From Coniochaeta sp. PMI_546 (lineage: Eukaryota; Ascomycota; Sordariomycetes; Coniochaetales; Coniochaetaceae), in the NCBI GenBank assembly GCA_021432605.1, contig MU271157.1:558001-622000 (forward strand): a DNA stretch of 64,000 bases, written 5' to 3'. Both the position numbers and the translations under genes were made by a program. This document shows positions 27,592-40,082 of the stretch, one piece after another. Positions within the stretch are counted from its first letter, which is position 1; each line of letters opens with the position of its first letter. The notes under the pieces are model-generated. The model did not search any database, was not told the origin of the DNA, and worked only from the letters and a program-made list of their open reading frames with translations.

Positions 27592-29222
27592 ATGGCAGAC
27601 TCTGCTTCTTCTCGCATGACAGACACAGACGTGGAGGAGGAATTTGTGCACGACTTTTCAACGACGCTATCATCACCCGCCATGGGGCCCGAGATTCCGG
27701 ATCTCTTCAGCTACGCACCCCCAGTCGTCGATAGCCTGGAGACTGAAACTTCTTACAAGCAGAATGAGGTCGTTCAAGATTGCCTTCAATATCTCACTGC
27801 AAAAGATGAGCACTTGGTGTACAACCTGCACGGCGTAGCGCTGCTGGAGAGGGAAGCGCACAAGGCCTTCCTCCACAAGGGTCTTGGCAAATATCCCGAC
27901 CGATTCGTACCCGCAGATGCGAGTCGGCCGTGGTATCTCTACTGGTGTCTCTCGGCGCTTACCCTCCTTGGTGAGGATGTATCGTCGTACCGGGACAAGC
28001 TGATAGCAACGGCAATGAGCATGCAGAACGACTACGGCGGTTTCGGTGGAGGCTGCGGACAGACGTCTCATCTGGCCACGACATACGCTGTTGTCTTGGC
28101 TATAGCCTTGGTCGGCGGAGCGGAGGCGTACGAAGTCATCGACAGGAGGGCTATGTGGAGGTGGTTATGCAGCCTCAAGCAGCCGGATGGCGGCTTCCAG
28201 GTCGCCCAGGGAGGAGAAGAGGACATAAGGTAGGCCTCGGATCCCCACCTGAATCTGGTCACTTGTCTGTCAATTCTCTGACAAGCCGTGGTAGGGGTGC
28301 TTACTGCGCTGCCGTTATCATTACGCTGCTTAACCTGCCGCTAAACCTTACCCCTGAATCGCCTGCGTGGACCGGCGATGAGTCTAAAACCCTCTTCACC
28401 GGTGTGCCTGAATATGTCAAGAGATGTGAGCCTCTTCTCCGCTTCAAACCTCGCTTTTCGTTGCTGACCCCCACAGGTCAAACGTTCGAAGGAGGAATAT
28501 CTGAGAAGCCTGATACGGAGGCACATGGCGCGTATGCCTTCTGTGCCTTGGGCTGTTTGTCCATCCTCGATGCCCCTGAGCGCATTATCCCAAAGTATCT
28601 CGACCTTCAACGATTTGTCTCGTGGTTGTCGTCGCGACAGTATGCGCCCGAAGGCGGCTTTTCTGGACGTACCAACAAGCTTGTCGACGGCTGCTACAGC
28701 CATTGGGTCGGCGGGTGCTGGCCACTCATCGAGGCTTGTTTGAACGGCTCTAGCAGCTCAGCGGAAGATGGTGTGCCTAGAAGCGGCCTACCTCCCGCGT
28801 CGGGTAGTCTCTTCAGTAGAGAAGGGCTGATCCGATATATTCTCTGCTGTTGTCAAGACCTACCAAGACGGGGTGGTCTGCGAGACAAGCCTGGAAAGTA
28901 AGTTGTAACAATTCTCCTCGGTTTTCCTTTGATACGCAGCAATGTTTTGGATGGAAGTGGGTTTGAACTAACACTTGCCAGGAGTTCGGACCCATACCAT
29001 TCGTGCTATGTTCTCTCCGGCCTAAGTTCTGCGCAGCACCAGTGGCGGTGGAGACCTTTTGAGGATGAAGAGGCAGACGGGTGGAGTGTATCACCGTATG
29101 TCGACGAGGTACAGATATTTGAAGAGGAGGACCGGTTGGTGCCCATCCATCCTGTGTATGCGATCCCGCAGAAGAGGGTGGACGATATCAAACACTACTT
29201 CTCCGCGAAGCAAGGCTTTTGA
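27592..29222 (+). CDS. RAM1: Protein farnesyltransferase beta subunit
   Basis: Exons 27592-28229, 28295-28425, 28477-28897, 28982-29222; 476 residues. With the alpha subunit it transfers farnesyl to the CaaX Cys of Ras, Rho and a-factor-like proteins in the cytosol. The alpha-alpha barrel repeats are visible (YGGFGGG, PDGGFQVA, TFEGGISEKPDTEAHGAY, EGGFSGRTNKLVDGCYSHW). Zinc ligands are D327 and C329 in LVDGC and H403 in DPYHSCYVLSGL, matching the Asp/Cys/His triad of the mammalian enzyme. Each intron junction restores family sequence, for example CQTFEGG across 28426-28476. The start is the ATG before ADSASS; the frame is open to 27340, so an earlier start is possible but adds only basic, non-conserved residues. 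The final third after WPLIEACLNG carries a short Ser/Gly-rich insert. Confidence 0.95.
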
Positions 29223-32200
29223 GCGCTCAGATCCAATATGGTGTCGTCACTCTGAATTGCAATATACATAACAGGCGATGTTCTCGGCTCTGTTGTGACG
29301 GCTCTGTCGTTTGTCTGACGCTATCACGTGCTACGTCTCGAAACGAGAAAAAGACTGCAACGACTATGGAATTCGGAGGAGGAGTTCATTTGGCAGACAC
29401 ACTTGAACCGGTGGAGGATCGTAGCTCAGCCAAGGGCGTCCCAAGTCCAACCCATTGAGCCTAGTACCACCGGCTGATCCGTTTTCGTTTGCCTCAGAAG
29501 AGGTGACGCCTTCGGGAGATTGCGAGACACCGGCGAGGTTTCACCCACCCGCCTTAGGGTCATGCTTTGCCAGCTCAGCGTCCTCGTGATGTAAACAAAG
29601 ATTGGCCAGCGAGGTGGTAATCTCGGCATGCGAAGCGCGGCTAAACCCTTTCGATAGTCCCTTACAGCGACTGATGTATGGGGAATCCACCTCAGAATGG
29701 AGGATTTCATGATAACGCAAATGTGTATGTGAGCCTTGTCTGGCTTGTCAGCGGCCATGTCTGGGTCAGGCTTCGCCCGGGTTGAGTGAGGAAATCGAAA
29801 CGCCGGACAGTTGCATGTATGCATTTGTCAATCTGCACGAAATCCCAATCCCGATCCGAGTGCTGCTCCCCCTTAACAGTCGTCCGCATATCGTCCAGAA
29901 GCAGTTCGTGGAGGATGTGTACGCATCAGCCAATGATCCATCTCTAGATATGCTGATCGAGGCGAACGTGGCGACTTCTTAGTGTTGCATGTTAATCTTA
30001 CCTTATTTATGCAAACGCCACCGGCGGGTTGACTCCATCTCCTTCCTATCCGCAAGGTCGTTCGAACCTGGGAGGAGTCACCGCCCCATTGCCGTCACTC
30101 CATGACCACCACGGTCGTCTGTGTTTCGTTGCTGGTGAGATCGTTTAAGGATCCGATTTTGCCGTACGCCCATGCCTGGGAACAACATCAGAGTCGTCTC
30201 TCTGTTTTACTGACAACGACCCTGTACACCAATGCTCCGGCGAACTCTTGCCATGGCCCAGCCCGGAGGAACCAGCTCGGCCATCGTGGGTGACCGCCAC
30301 AGAGCGGTTGAGGTGAACACTGTTCACTCGTCTGCTTGCTGGCAGGCAGGCCCCCATAACGGGCCGCAGATTTGGTTCAGTAAACGTGATAGATGGAACA
30401 TTCGAGTGGTTCAGGAGAGATTTAAGTGGTTGCATGGCAGGATGCCATACATGCACGGTACAACGGATCTGCGGTGATATTATGCGGCACAAAAAGAACA
30501 TGCAAAACAGGCGTGGGTGAATGAAGACGAGTCAAGCTTAAAAGCAAGTGGTAATAATAATCAGTATGCGGCCCAGGCCGTTACACACCACCACCGCCAG
30601 AAATGTTTGGAGACTGTGTTGCTCTGGTTTCCACGGAGGGATCGCCGTCGCTTTCCACCTGTCGATAGCATGTCTCTTGCCCCAAGGGTGAAGGAAGCAG
30701 TGTGGTAGAGACACCGATCACGGCCCTGATCGGATGTTCCTCCTGTAGTATGACGTTGCATAGGTCAGATGAGATCGGGTTTAGAAAGGCATGGTGACAT
30801 GAGGGTGAGGTGACACAGAAAGAGCACATTGATGTTCAGCACAACTAGTTTCAAGCAGTGATACTGTTGACACATCCGCTTCCAGTCTAGAAGTGAAGGT
30901 TATGCCGCTCGAGATACGCCGCAACCCAAGTCTGAGCTATGTAGTCTGATTGTCAGGCACTCGCTGGATGTCACCAAGGTGTTCACCCAGTCCTCGGCAC
31001 AAGATATGCCCCGAGGGAGTGCCAGTTTGCGATGTGAGTTCCCGTCACATTACTAGCAGCATAACATTGTGATCGTAACGGTATGGATCCAGCCTGATGG
31101 AATAACGAACTCTAAGCGACAAGGTACGGACGTCAAGGCAAGGGGGAAGCTGGAAAAATGCCTGTATTACATATGGCCTTAGTCGGAGTCGAAGTCGAAG
31201 TCGAAGTTCGACATCGTTCCCGCTTGGGTTTAGCTCTGGGCTCGGTTACATAAGCATGATGGGAAGCAGCTGTTCTTATCAGATGTCGAAGAGGATTTCC
31301 CCACCTTTTTCACTTCACTCCAACCAAACCAGAGTTGACGCTTCCAGGTTCACAGTCTCTTTTCTCCACCAAATCCTCCGCCAGTTCAGCACTTGGGCCT
31401 GCTGAAATCCACTTCGTCGCAGTGCGACTTAAGCGATGGAAAGATAACTGTCGACAGTCCTGCAGTAGTGGAAGAACCGGGGACTCTGTACACGTCATGC
31501 TCGCTAATACTAGCCCGCAGGACCTCGCTGGGAATGGAAGCATACCGCAATAGACAGACGACTGGTTGCTGGCCAGCCGTTCCTTTTCGTGAAGGCGTTA
31601 TTCGCAGTTCAGCCGGCTATGGCCACTGCCACTTCCCACTGCCAATTGCTCCTAACATCCTCTCAATGCTGCTCTGGCCGTCCCATGCTGTCGACTAGTA
31701 ACTCATCGGCTTAAGCATAAGAGAAAACTGGAAAACAACCTTGTAACGGCCGATTCAGTGATCGACGGAGCCTATCGTCCCCTTTCGCACGTATCAATTA
31801 AGTACGGCCCACCTTACTGTGGTAGCATGAAGGCTCCGCTCTGGTCTGGTCACTTCGAGATGGCCTCCTTCGATCCAGTCCATCTGGGAATCTGGGCAAG
31901 TCTGTGTCATTGGCACAGTATGGATGTATCAACAGTGCGTACAGACAGGTACGTACGCGCATTTGATTCTACATTGTCGACCATAGCAGAGGATCCAAGC
32001 CAACCTACATACAGACACATACATCGCGGCCGCGGCATGGTACCGTCATGGAGCTGCTCTGGATTCCTGATTTAATATCAAGCGAAGCATTGCCAACTCA
32101 TCATTGCATGATGTATTATGGTCCTGCACCGTGCTCAATTACTTCTAGTAGCCTGCCTCGTTCACCCCGTTGTCCATTCAGGAACGATCTCTCTGACTTT

Positions 32201-34299
32201 TGGGCCATGTTGCAGGCATGCCAGGGTTTGGCCCCAGTCCCAGCCACTGGACTGTTCATGCACCTCATTTTTCTTCACCGACTTCGTGGTTCCGCCTCAA
32301 GCCAGTCATTTCGACCTTTGTTTCCGGCTTCTACCACACGTCGACCACCCTTTTAGAACTATTCGAACCGCCCCGCCGGCTAGGTTCCATCGTGGCACAT
32401 TGAATCTGGCCAACCCCTGGAGAGACAACGGAGACTCTGTTGCTCTCGCTCTACCTGTCAACACCGGGCAAGCGCCCACCGTCACGATTTCGACCGTCAT
32501 TGTCGTCCCAAGAACCTCGATGCTCAGTCGTGATTTGCCAGTGCAGCTTTTGCTGACCAGATTTGAGTTTGGGCTTGGGCAACTATTCTGCTGACCATCG
32601 TCTTCGGCCGGCGAATCGCCCTTCAGATCCAAGCTGCCGGCGACGTTAGGCTGGTCCACAGAAAAGTCGATGGATATTGTCTGCTGTCAGCTCCACCAAG
32701 GCGCTTGACCTACCAGCATAACCGCTTTCTCAGCCGAGCCCATCAACTCTATCTCACGAGGTTTGTCACGACTGTCCTGGGCCAGTCACCACTGGTACAC
32801 ATCCGGATCGTCACCGGAGGTATACGGCCGTCTTCTACGGACTGTTACTCGCTCGATACATCGGTACCTCTCTCAAAGCACCCCCGCTGGCCGTCATGGC
32901 AGGACCGATATGCATGTCTGCATCGAAGGTACTGCTATTACGTTCGACCTTGGGTCTGCATTAGCCGTCTCAAGTACCTTCAGATGTCACATTGTCTTGC
33001 GATACATGCATTAGTAGCCACTAGTAAGGATCTCCTGTCGAAGCTGCAAAGTTGCAATGCAATGAAGACACCGTCTTTCCTTGACATCCCCTCCAGCTCC
33101 TTTGCCCTTGTCCCTTCACGCACGAATGTCCCTTCTCCACTTGTCAAGTCGTCTGGCTTGTTGGCTTGTGTCGTTCTCTCATAGCTTCACTGGACCGGCA
33201 TATACACAAGCGCGCTTCTTTCTGCGTCTAGTACAGTACCTCGTCCAGTTTGTCAACAGGCAGGGGCGAGAGCAGTGGCCAGACTGTTGGTGAAAGTCCT
33301 CCTTCCGTTCGATTCGTAGATTAGCCTCTTAGTTTGCCACCTCACCTTGCCGCCTAAAGTACCTTGATTCTGCAATGCCATGTACGGCATGTACATACAA
33401 TTGTACTCTGGCCACACTCAGTACGCGCTTTTGTCCAGCAATGGGCTCGACATCGCCCCATGTCTCTCGCTTTTCCAGTGTATCGGGGATTCCATTGGAA
33501 CAGGGTCCCGAGTAGGAAAGTTTCTTGCAGACATCTTGCCCCAGTATCTCCACAATCCGGCGGTATTCGAAAGACGTTATAGGGATCAGTTTGGAGTCTT
33601 AACGCTGTCAATGTGCGAGAACGATACTTATCGGAGGCTGGTCGATCTTCGCCAAGCTAAGGGCGTTCTTCCCACCCCTCCTTCCAGATGTTGCGGGTGG
33701 AGTAGACCCCAGTCTCAGCGGTTTTTATCAACTGGTAACGACACACGCCAACACATCAAGATGGGTCACACTGTGAGAGCCGCATCACGACTCCGTTTAG
33801 AGAACTCACAATTTTCCCTTCCATCCCGGTCCTCGAATCACCCATCCCGTAATTTCCTTACCTTTCTCCGGTTGCTGGGAATGGTAGACATGCCATTGAC
33901 AGGCCCCCGCACTTCAAGTCTTTGATTTCTGCAATAAATCACACCAATGTCTCGCCGGTTGCTGGCCAAACTCTCCTGTGACATGAAGCCTTGGAATTAC
34001 TTACGTGGCATACGGATCAGTCAGCCTTAACTTCACCTCACCCACGGCCGGACACACCCTTTCTCTGTAGGACAAGCTTTGCTGCGGACTACCTTACTTC
34101 CACCGGTCTATTCAGAAGTTAGAGTTTGGCTCGAGTGCATCTCGGGGGCCGACTTACACCCCGCAAGCCGGTCTTCGCCCTGCCATTACGCAGCGTTTCT
34201 TACTTCTTTTTGCTCTCCCTGGTCCAGCTTCACTCTGCCATCTAGGCATACTGGCGGTCTCCTCTTCTAAAACACTTTAATTGACACATCTGCAACACA
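29223..34299. other. Gene-poor region
   Basis: 5.1 kb between the farnesyltransferase gene and the dsRBD-like gene. All frames are short, overlap on both strands and show no recognisable domain. It contains a small (GTCGAA)n tract at about 31187-31206. From about 32000 onward pyrimidine-rich blocks recur, compatible with a long promoter or untranslated leader for the gene at 34300. No transposon features (terminal repeats, integrase, reverse transcriptase) and no obvious C-to-T decay. Confidence 0.5.
31187..31206. repeat. (GTCGAA)n short tandem repeat
   Basis: Three copies of GTCGAA, preceded by the related GTCGGA. Non-coding. Confidence 0.7.
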
Positions 34300-35125
34300 A
34301 TGGGAGGATTCTATATGCAGTATCTGGAAAGTGAGTGTTGCCATCGATCTCTCCAAGTTGGAAATCCTTCTGTTTTTGCCCCGGTTTTCCGACCCCTCCA
34401 AAAACTGTCTCACGGAGACAACGCAAAGACATCATGGAATCGCCTGGGGCACCTAGGACTGAGATAGGGTCACATCCCCCCTGCAGCCAGAAGCGTGGTG
34501 GTGTCAACATGGCATTCGTTCTTCGGATCGAATCCCTGGCACTACCATTGCTGCGAGCCCAATTGTTCGTTCAATTACAACTTGGTGCTTCCGAACACTA
34601 GCTCGGTAGGGCTGGAGATGGCTGCGTTGGGTTGTCGTGCAGATTTGTCGCGTCATACTCATTGCAGATCCGTTGTCTGCGAGTGATTTTCAGCTCTCTA
34701 CGAACCCCACGGGGTCACTGGAGGCGTGCCTGGGGCTTCGATGGCTAACTGAGGCTTTACTTGCAGGCCTTTGCCGGCGACGCGGATGGGGGGACCCCTC
34801 ATACGAGCACATTCGGACAACTAATGGCTGGACCTGTCTGGTGTACGTCAACGGCCGCGAGTACCAGACGGATCTTGCCTACGAATCGGACATGCTTGCA
34901 CAGGAGAACGCGGCCATGCGGGCTTTCATGGTCTGCAGGAACTTCTCTGTAAACGGTGGTATGCTAGCCAGGAACGGCATCGTCCAGGGACTGCCAGTGG
35001 ATGAGACCACCCGCAAGCACCGGAAGTCCCCTAGACACAATAAGCCGGTTTCGCATCATGGACACCGGCACAGCCAACGGTCTGGCCACCACTCGAGCAG
35101 CAGCTCGACGACCTCACTGGAGTGA
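34300..35125 (+). CDS. Small dsRBD-like protein
   Basis: Two exons, 34300-34330 and 34767-35125; 129 residues. The ATG has a good context (CACAATGG). The donor is GTGAGT; the acceptor TTGCAG follows a CTAAC 20 nt upstream. The intron, 436 nt, is the longest in the window. Joined, the protein starts MGGFYMQYLESLCRRRGWGD, followed by SYEHIRTTNGWTCLVYVNG, then REYQTDLAYESDMLAQENAA and MRAFMVCRN. This order (helix, a G-W-x-C-x-V strand, V-x-G-R, then a helix beginning with A-Q-E-x-A-A) resembles the alpha-beta-beta-beta-alpha double-stranded RNA-binding domain, here about 5-75. The last 35 residues are His/Ser/Arg-rich low complexity. Function unknown; RNA binding is inference from fold resemblance. 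Confidence 0.75.
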
Positions 35126-37862
35126 GGTCGGGTCGGTCAACCAAACAAGGGATGGGTGGCCACATCTCTTGCCCAGGACGGAAATTTCCCGATTGGATTG
35201 GACACTGCATTCAGGAGACATCCGTATGGTTCCCATGCCGATGGAGAGCAGGAGCTCAGGGGTTGAACTTCACACATAAACTTGGAATGGCTTCACAGCA
35301 ACACGACGAGACGAGACCGTGGAATTTATACCCGCTACCGTTGGACATCCAACAAGAGCAGAATGAAAAAAAGAGAGGCAGAAAGACGGAGAGCAGGAGA
35401 ACAGACAATTATGCCACGTGGGATCAGGATGATTCCAAGCCCAAAATTGCATGCATCCCGAGGTCATGAATTAACGAAGCCACGACTTAGATCATTATCC
35501 ATCAGCTTATGACTTTCTACGGACGACCATTTTCCTTTTTCGGTTTTCTACATTTCCAAGCTGTTCGGTTGTCTTGTTCCTTCTCTACCACTGACTGTTA
35601 CGACTTCACTTCAAGACTTCTCATGACCGGACCCTTTTGGTTGGGATACACAGGACCAACCGGAGCGGACTTGATGACTGGACCATCCAGCAGGCAACTC
35701 TGTTTGGCCACAAAACCTTTTCTCGCCCCCTAGATACTGTCTCAGTAGCTCATGGGGCACGGGAGGTCTGAAAGGAGGGGACGTTGCAAATTTCTTATCC
35801 GTCGATAGTCGCGAATTGGGTATAGAGTGTCGACGCTTGTCGACCATAGCATTCGTTCAGGTTCTTTCCGAAAAGCGGCGGTGCATCAAGCAAGCGTCGG
35901 TTCTACAGTGTCATGTTTTCATTCTCACGAAGTCTCATATTTTCTCCTACACGACTGGCTCATGCCTCCACGACTTGAATGAACTGGGTGGAACTCTGGC
36001 TTTGCAATAACAATAACGACCACGACAAACACCGGACGGTGTGTCTGACGAAGAGGAGGAGAAAGGCGAGTCATCGTGATCTATGATGCAGATCTGGACA
36101 TACTATGATTTACTTTCTACATAGTCATCTATCTACCTGGTTAAATATAAAGCATTTACGCGGCACATGAACGCAGAGGGCTGATGTGTCTGTCCTAGCT
36201 GAAACTATCGCCATAACCATGATACACGCTGCACAGCAAGACCAGTCGAGCCACCGGGAAGAATCTGATACCTTGCTGACCATATATCTATAAGGTGAGC
36301 CACAAGCGGTCTCGCCAGCACCAAAGCCCATTGTCACAAGCCGCACCCCGGCTTCAATGGGCTCCCGGGGAAAAAGTGTGGCTGGCCCTGATGTAGGGCT
36401 GTTATAGGCTGCGAACGAGGTCAAGTCCCAGCCAAGGGAATGTCAAGGGTGGCATGCACGACATCGAGCGTTGAAGCAACCACCACCGTCGCCCAAGTGT
36501 CCCAAAATAGCAAAGCGTTGTGAGCTGAAGGTGGGCTGTCACGCAGCGGGGTAGAGATCACGTGTTCCTCACGATCAGGCGATCTGCACAACGCACAACT
36601 ATGGTCAAGCTCAGGGAGGTCGCGCTTGCCCTTCGTCAGCAGTAAGTTTCAAATGGTTGCCTCAGCAATTTATCTAAGTTACCTAATTAGAGCCAAGGCA
36701 TTCCTTGGGACCGTTGAAATCAAGATCGACTCCAGTTGGCATAGTTGTTTGAAAGTTACTGGCATAAATACTCAACGTCCAGTTCGGACCGTAGGAGCCC
36801 CCACATCAGTACGGTATTCAGACAACGCCGGTCCCGGCAGTCGGTGGCCGGGACCCCACTCCGTTCCTACAACCTGTTTTCACCCCTTTGGACTTTCCCG
36901 TATATGCATACACTTCACGGGATGTATCTCGATTTGAAATGGGTCTCCACGCCCGCCGCATTACTGCTCCCCTGATCAAGATGTAAAGCTCCTACTTTCA
37001 CCCGTCTGTTTCTACAAGCTTTTTTGCAGACTCACCGTCGGGGGAAAAATTGATATCAGCAGACAGCCAAGCTGGGCCAGACTCAATTCAGAGAGGGGTT
37101 TGGCACTGATAGTGCCCGCTTCACGTCGTCTGGGCTGTCATTAGACCATCAATAGCCGCAAGAGCTACGAATTCGAGTACGGACTTTGCCACCCTGATAG
37201 GTCACCTGGACAGGGAGCGTCTGATGCAAGGAGAAGGGCGACCTCATGGATCAGTCAGCCAGATGTGAATATCTCGTGAAAGCAACTTCGTAAACCAAAA
37301 ATACATGTAATTGCGGCGTGCAAGACGAATCTCGCCAGATTTTCAAGGAACCAGCCAGTAAAATTGCCCTCGAGATTTGTAGGTGGCTCGTGTCCAAGTT
37401 CAGTGTCGCTGATTGGATGCTTGACAACAGGAGATGGGACTCCTTTCCCCCTATTTCACCATTTCCTGGGGCCGATCTGCGCCAGTGAATTCAAGCGACC
37501 GTGACCCAGCCTTGCGCTAGTGCTAGCGAACCTGGAAAGGCCTACACGTACACAGTAAAGCTTCGAAAACCAAAGTGTCCTTCTCCAGCTTCCCCGACCT
37601 TCATCCGGTTCAACGTGATTTTCTCTACACTCTCAACTACCTAGAGATCAGCTGCGTACTGTGCATCGCCGTGACTGAGTGATACTCGGCGAGATCTCCT
37701 TCTTGCCCCCTTCAATCTAAATATAGCCCTCTCTATTCTAGCTCTAGGGATCACAAGACTGCGCTTGCGCGTTCACGCTCGTTTCCCCTTTCTAACTTCC
37801 ATCTTCGTACACTCGTTTGACCACTTCTTTGAATCCCATCTTTCTCACCACAAACCAGCAAG
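35126..37862. other. Intergenic region upstream of mpg1
   Basis: 2.7 kb without a supported gene. The last 300 bp (37560-37860) is CT-rich and is the likely promoter and leader of the GDP-mannose pyrophosphorylase gene. Remaining frames are short and lack family resemblance. Confidence 0.5.
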
Positions 37863-39201
37863 ATGAAGGGTGAGTGCATGCCAATCACCAATATCTTTAA
37901 CTAGGAGCTATGGAATCGACTGACTAACTGACATTGTCCCAGCTCTAATCCTCGTTGGTGGCTTCGGCACACGCCTGCGACCTCTTGTATGCAGTCCATC
38001 CCTCGACTCGCGAGTTCGACATTTGTCGACCTACCTGCACACATCGAGTACATTGTCCACTGACATGCCTCCGCTCTTAGACACTCACACTCCCCAAGCC
38101 ATTGGTGGAGTTTGGCAACAAGCGCATGATTCTGCACCAGATTGAGGCTCTGGCCGAAGCTGGCGTTACAGACGTCGTCCTCGCCGTCAACTACCGCCCA
38201 GAGGTTATGGAAAAGCACTTGGCAGAGGTTTGTTCTCAATCGAAGTGGATTGATTCCAAGCGAGATCCCAATGCTGACCGGTGGACCTGTCTTGCGAGAT
38301 ATAGTATGAGAAGCAATTCGGCATTAAGATTACCTTCTCGATCGAAAACGAGCCTTTGGGCACCGCCGGGCCTCTGAAACTCGCAGAGAATATCCTCCGC
38401 AAGGACGATTCACCATTCTTCGTCCTGAACTCGGACGTAATTTGCGACTACCCCTTCACCGAGCTCGCAGCCTTCCACAAGTCGCACGGCGACGAGGGCA
38501 CCATCGTCGTCACAAAGGTGGAGGAACCATCAAAGTACGGCGTTATTGTCCACAAGCCCAACCATCCTTCCCGCATCGACCGCTTCGTCGAGAAGCCGGT
38601 CGAATTCGTCGGCAACCGAATTAATGCCGGCATGTATATCCTTAACCCCTCGGTCCTCGACCGCATAGAGCTGCGCCCCACCTCCATCGAGCAGGAGACT
38701 TTCCCAGCTATCGTTAGAGACGGTCAGCTGCACTCCTTCGATCTAGAAGGTTTTTGGATGGATGTCGGTCAACCCAAGGACTTCCTGACCGGCACCTGCC
38801 TCTACTTAAGCCACCTCACCAAGAAAGGCTCGAAGCTCCTCACCCCCACCAGTGAGCCGTTCGTCCACGGCGGCAACGTCCTTATCGATCCCTCCGCCAA
38901 GATTGGCAAGAACTGCAGAATCGGACCCAATGTGACCATCGGTCCTGATGTCGTCGTCGGTGACGGTGTCCGCCTTCAACGTTGCGTCTTGCTCTCCGGC
39001 TCCAAAGTCAAGGATCACGCCTGGGTGAAGAGCACTATTGTTGGATGGAACAGCACAGTTGGCCGCTGGGCTCGTCTGGAGAACGTCACTGTCCTCGGTG
39101 ACGATGTGACAATCGGGGACGAGATCTACGTCAACGGTGGCTCTATTCTCCCTCATAAGAGCATCAAGGCCAATGTCGACGTCCCTGCTATCATCATGTA
39201 G
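37863..39201 (+). CDS. mpg1: Mannose-1-phosphate guanylyltransferase (GDP-mannose pyrophosphorylase)
   Basis: Exons 37863-37869 (only 7 coding bases), 37943-37986, 38081-38227 and 38305-39201; 364 residues, the usual family length. Makes GDP-mannose from mannose-1-phosphate and GTP, the donor for N- and O-glycosylation, GPI anchors and cell-wall mannan. The nucleotidyltransferase signature [17 protein letters not shown] is assembled across the first two introns, followed by [19 protein letters not shown] and FVEKPVEF are in the last exon. The C terminus (from about residue 250) is a left-handed beta helix of hexapeptide repeats ([20 protein letters not shown]) ending DVPAIIM, as in fungal Mpg1/Psa1. 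Essential in yeast. Confidence 0.97.
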
Positions 39202-40082
39202 ACGTCACACGAGGCTTTGCTTTCTCAGCGCGATGTCGGGCCCAAATGTCCGATGATTCGAACAACTTCTGTTATATGGCTTCATAATAGCATGCTCTTC
39301 GAAAACAACAACACTCCGAGTCCCAGCCTGGAACTGGTAGACAGATATATTCTCCCCTCGACATCCAATTCTTTCTTGGGTTCTCGTTCTTCGACTCTAG
39401 TCTTTTTCTTGCGTTTAGGGCGAGGGAAAAGGCGTGGCGCCGGACATATTGCTGTGCGTTTATAGTGACACGGATTCTTGCCCCTTTAGATGTTGACGGT
39501 TGGGGAAAGAGAGATACCATGTGTCACGTCGGAGTGCATGTGTGATTCAGAGGGCATGGAAATGTGGAACGGCATCCAGGAGTTTGCTGAGAGCAGGAAC
39601 ATGTGGAAACACCTCGCATCGTCTACGGGAGATGAGAGCATATGGACTGGTGGACATAGACCCGGGGTCTCTGCACCAAGCGTAGCAAGCGCGCACGCGT
39701 CGATAGCTACCAATGGTCGTTTCTGCTCAGCTTGACTTGCCTTTGATTCGTTTTGTGCAATGCAAGGCTACCCAGTGCTGATAGACATGTACAAACTCTC
39801 TTGATAGCGTGACCACGTCTGCCAGTGACATGAATAGCATCAACTTCTGAAGGATTCGAGTTTCTTCAACCTTACCTGATCCTATGTCATGCCACCCTAC
39901 CCATCAATCAGTCACTTTCCACATATCTCACGCCACGCCGTGCAACCCAGCTTGTTCTGATCTATACTTCTGATACTGACAGAACACCCTTGACCATACA
40001 GATTTGCACGTCTTATACAAGTGGTATCTGTCTAATTCTCTAGTTTTCTACAAGTCAAGAGGAATCCTAATCTTACAACAAA
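39202..40082. other. Intergenic region between convergent genes
   Basis: 3' flanks of mpg1 (+) and the glycerol kinase gene (-). No gene or repeat seen. Confidence 0.5.

Noticed and set aside
30030-30075. GTTCGAAC word resembling a tRNA B box (minus strand)
   Set aside because: Flanking bases cannot form a T-arm stem and no A box or acceptor stem fits.
32118-32594. 158-codon frame in the gene-poor region
   Set aside because: Composition is not protein-like, no domain, no splice partners; overlaps other frames of similar quality.
29223-34299. Degenerate transposon or RIP-affected sequence
   Set aside because: No A/T-rich drift, terminal repeats or coding remnants of reverse transcriptase or transposase.
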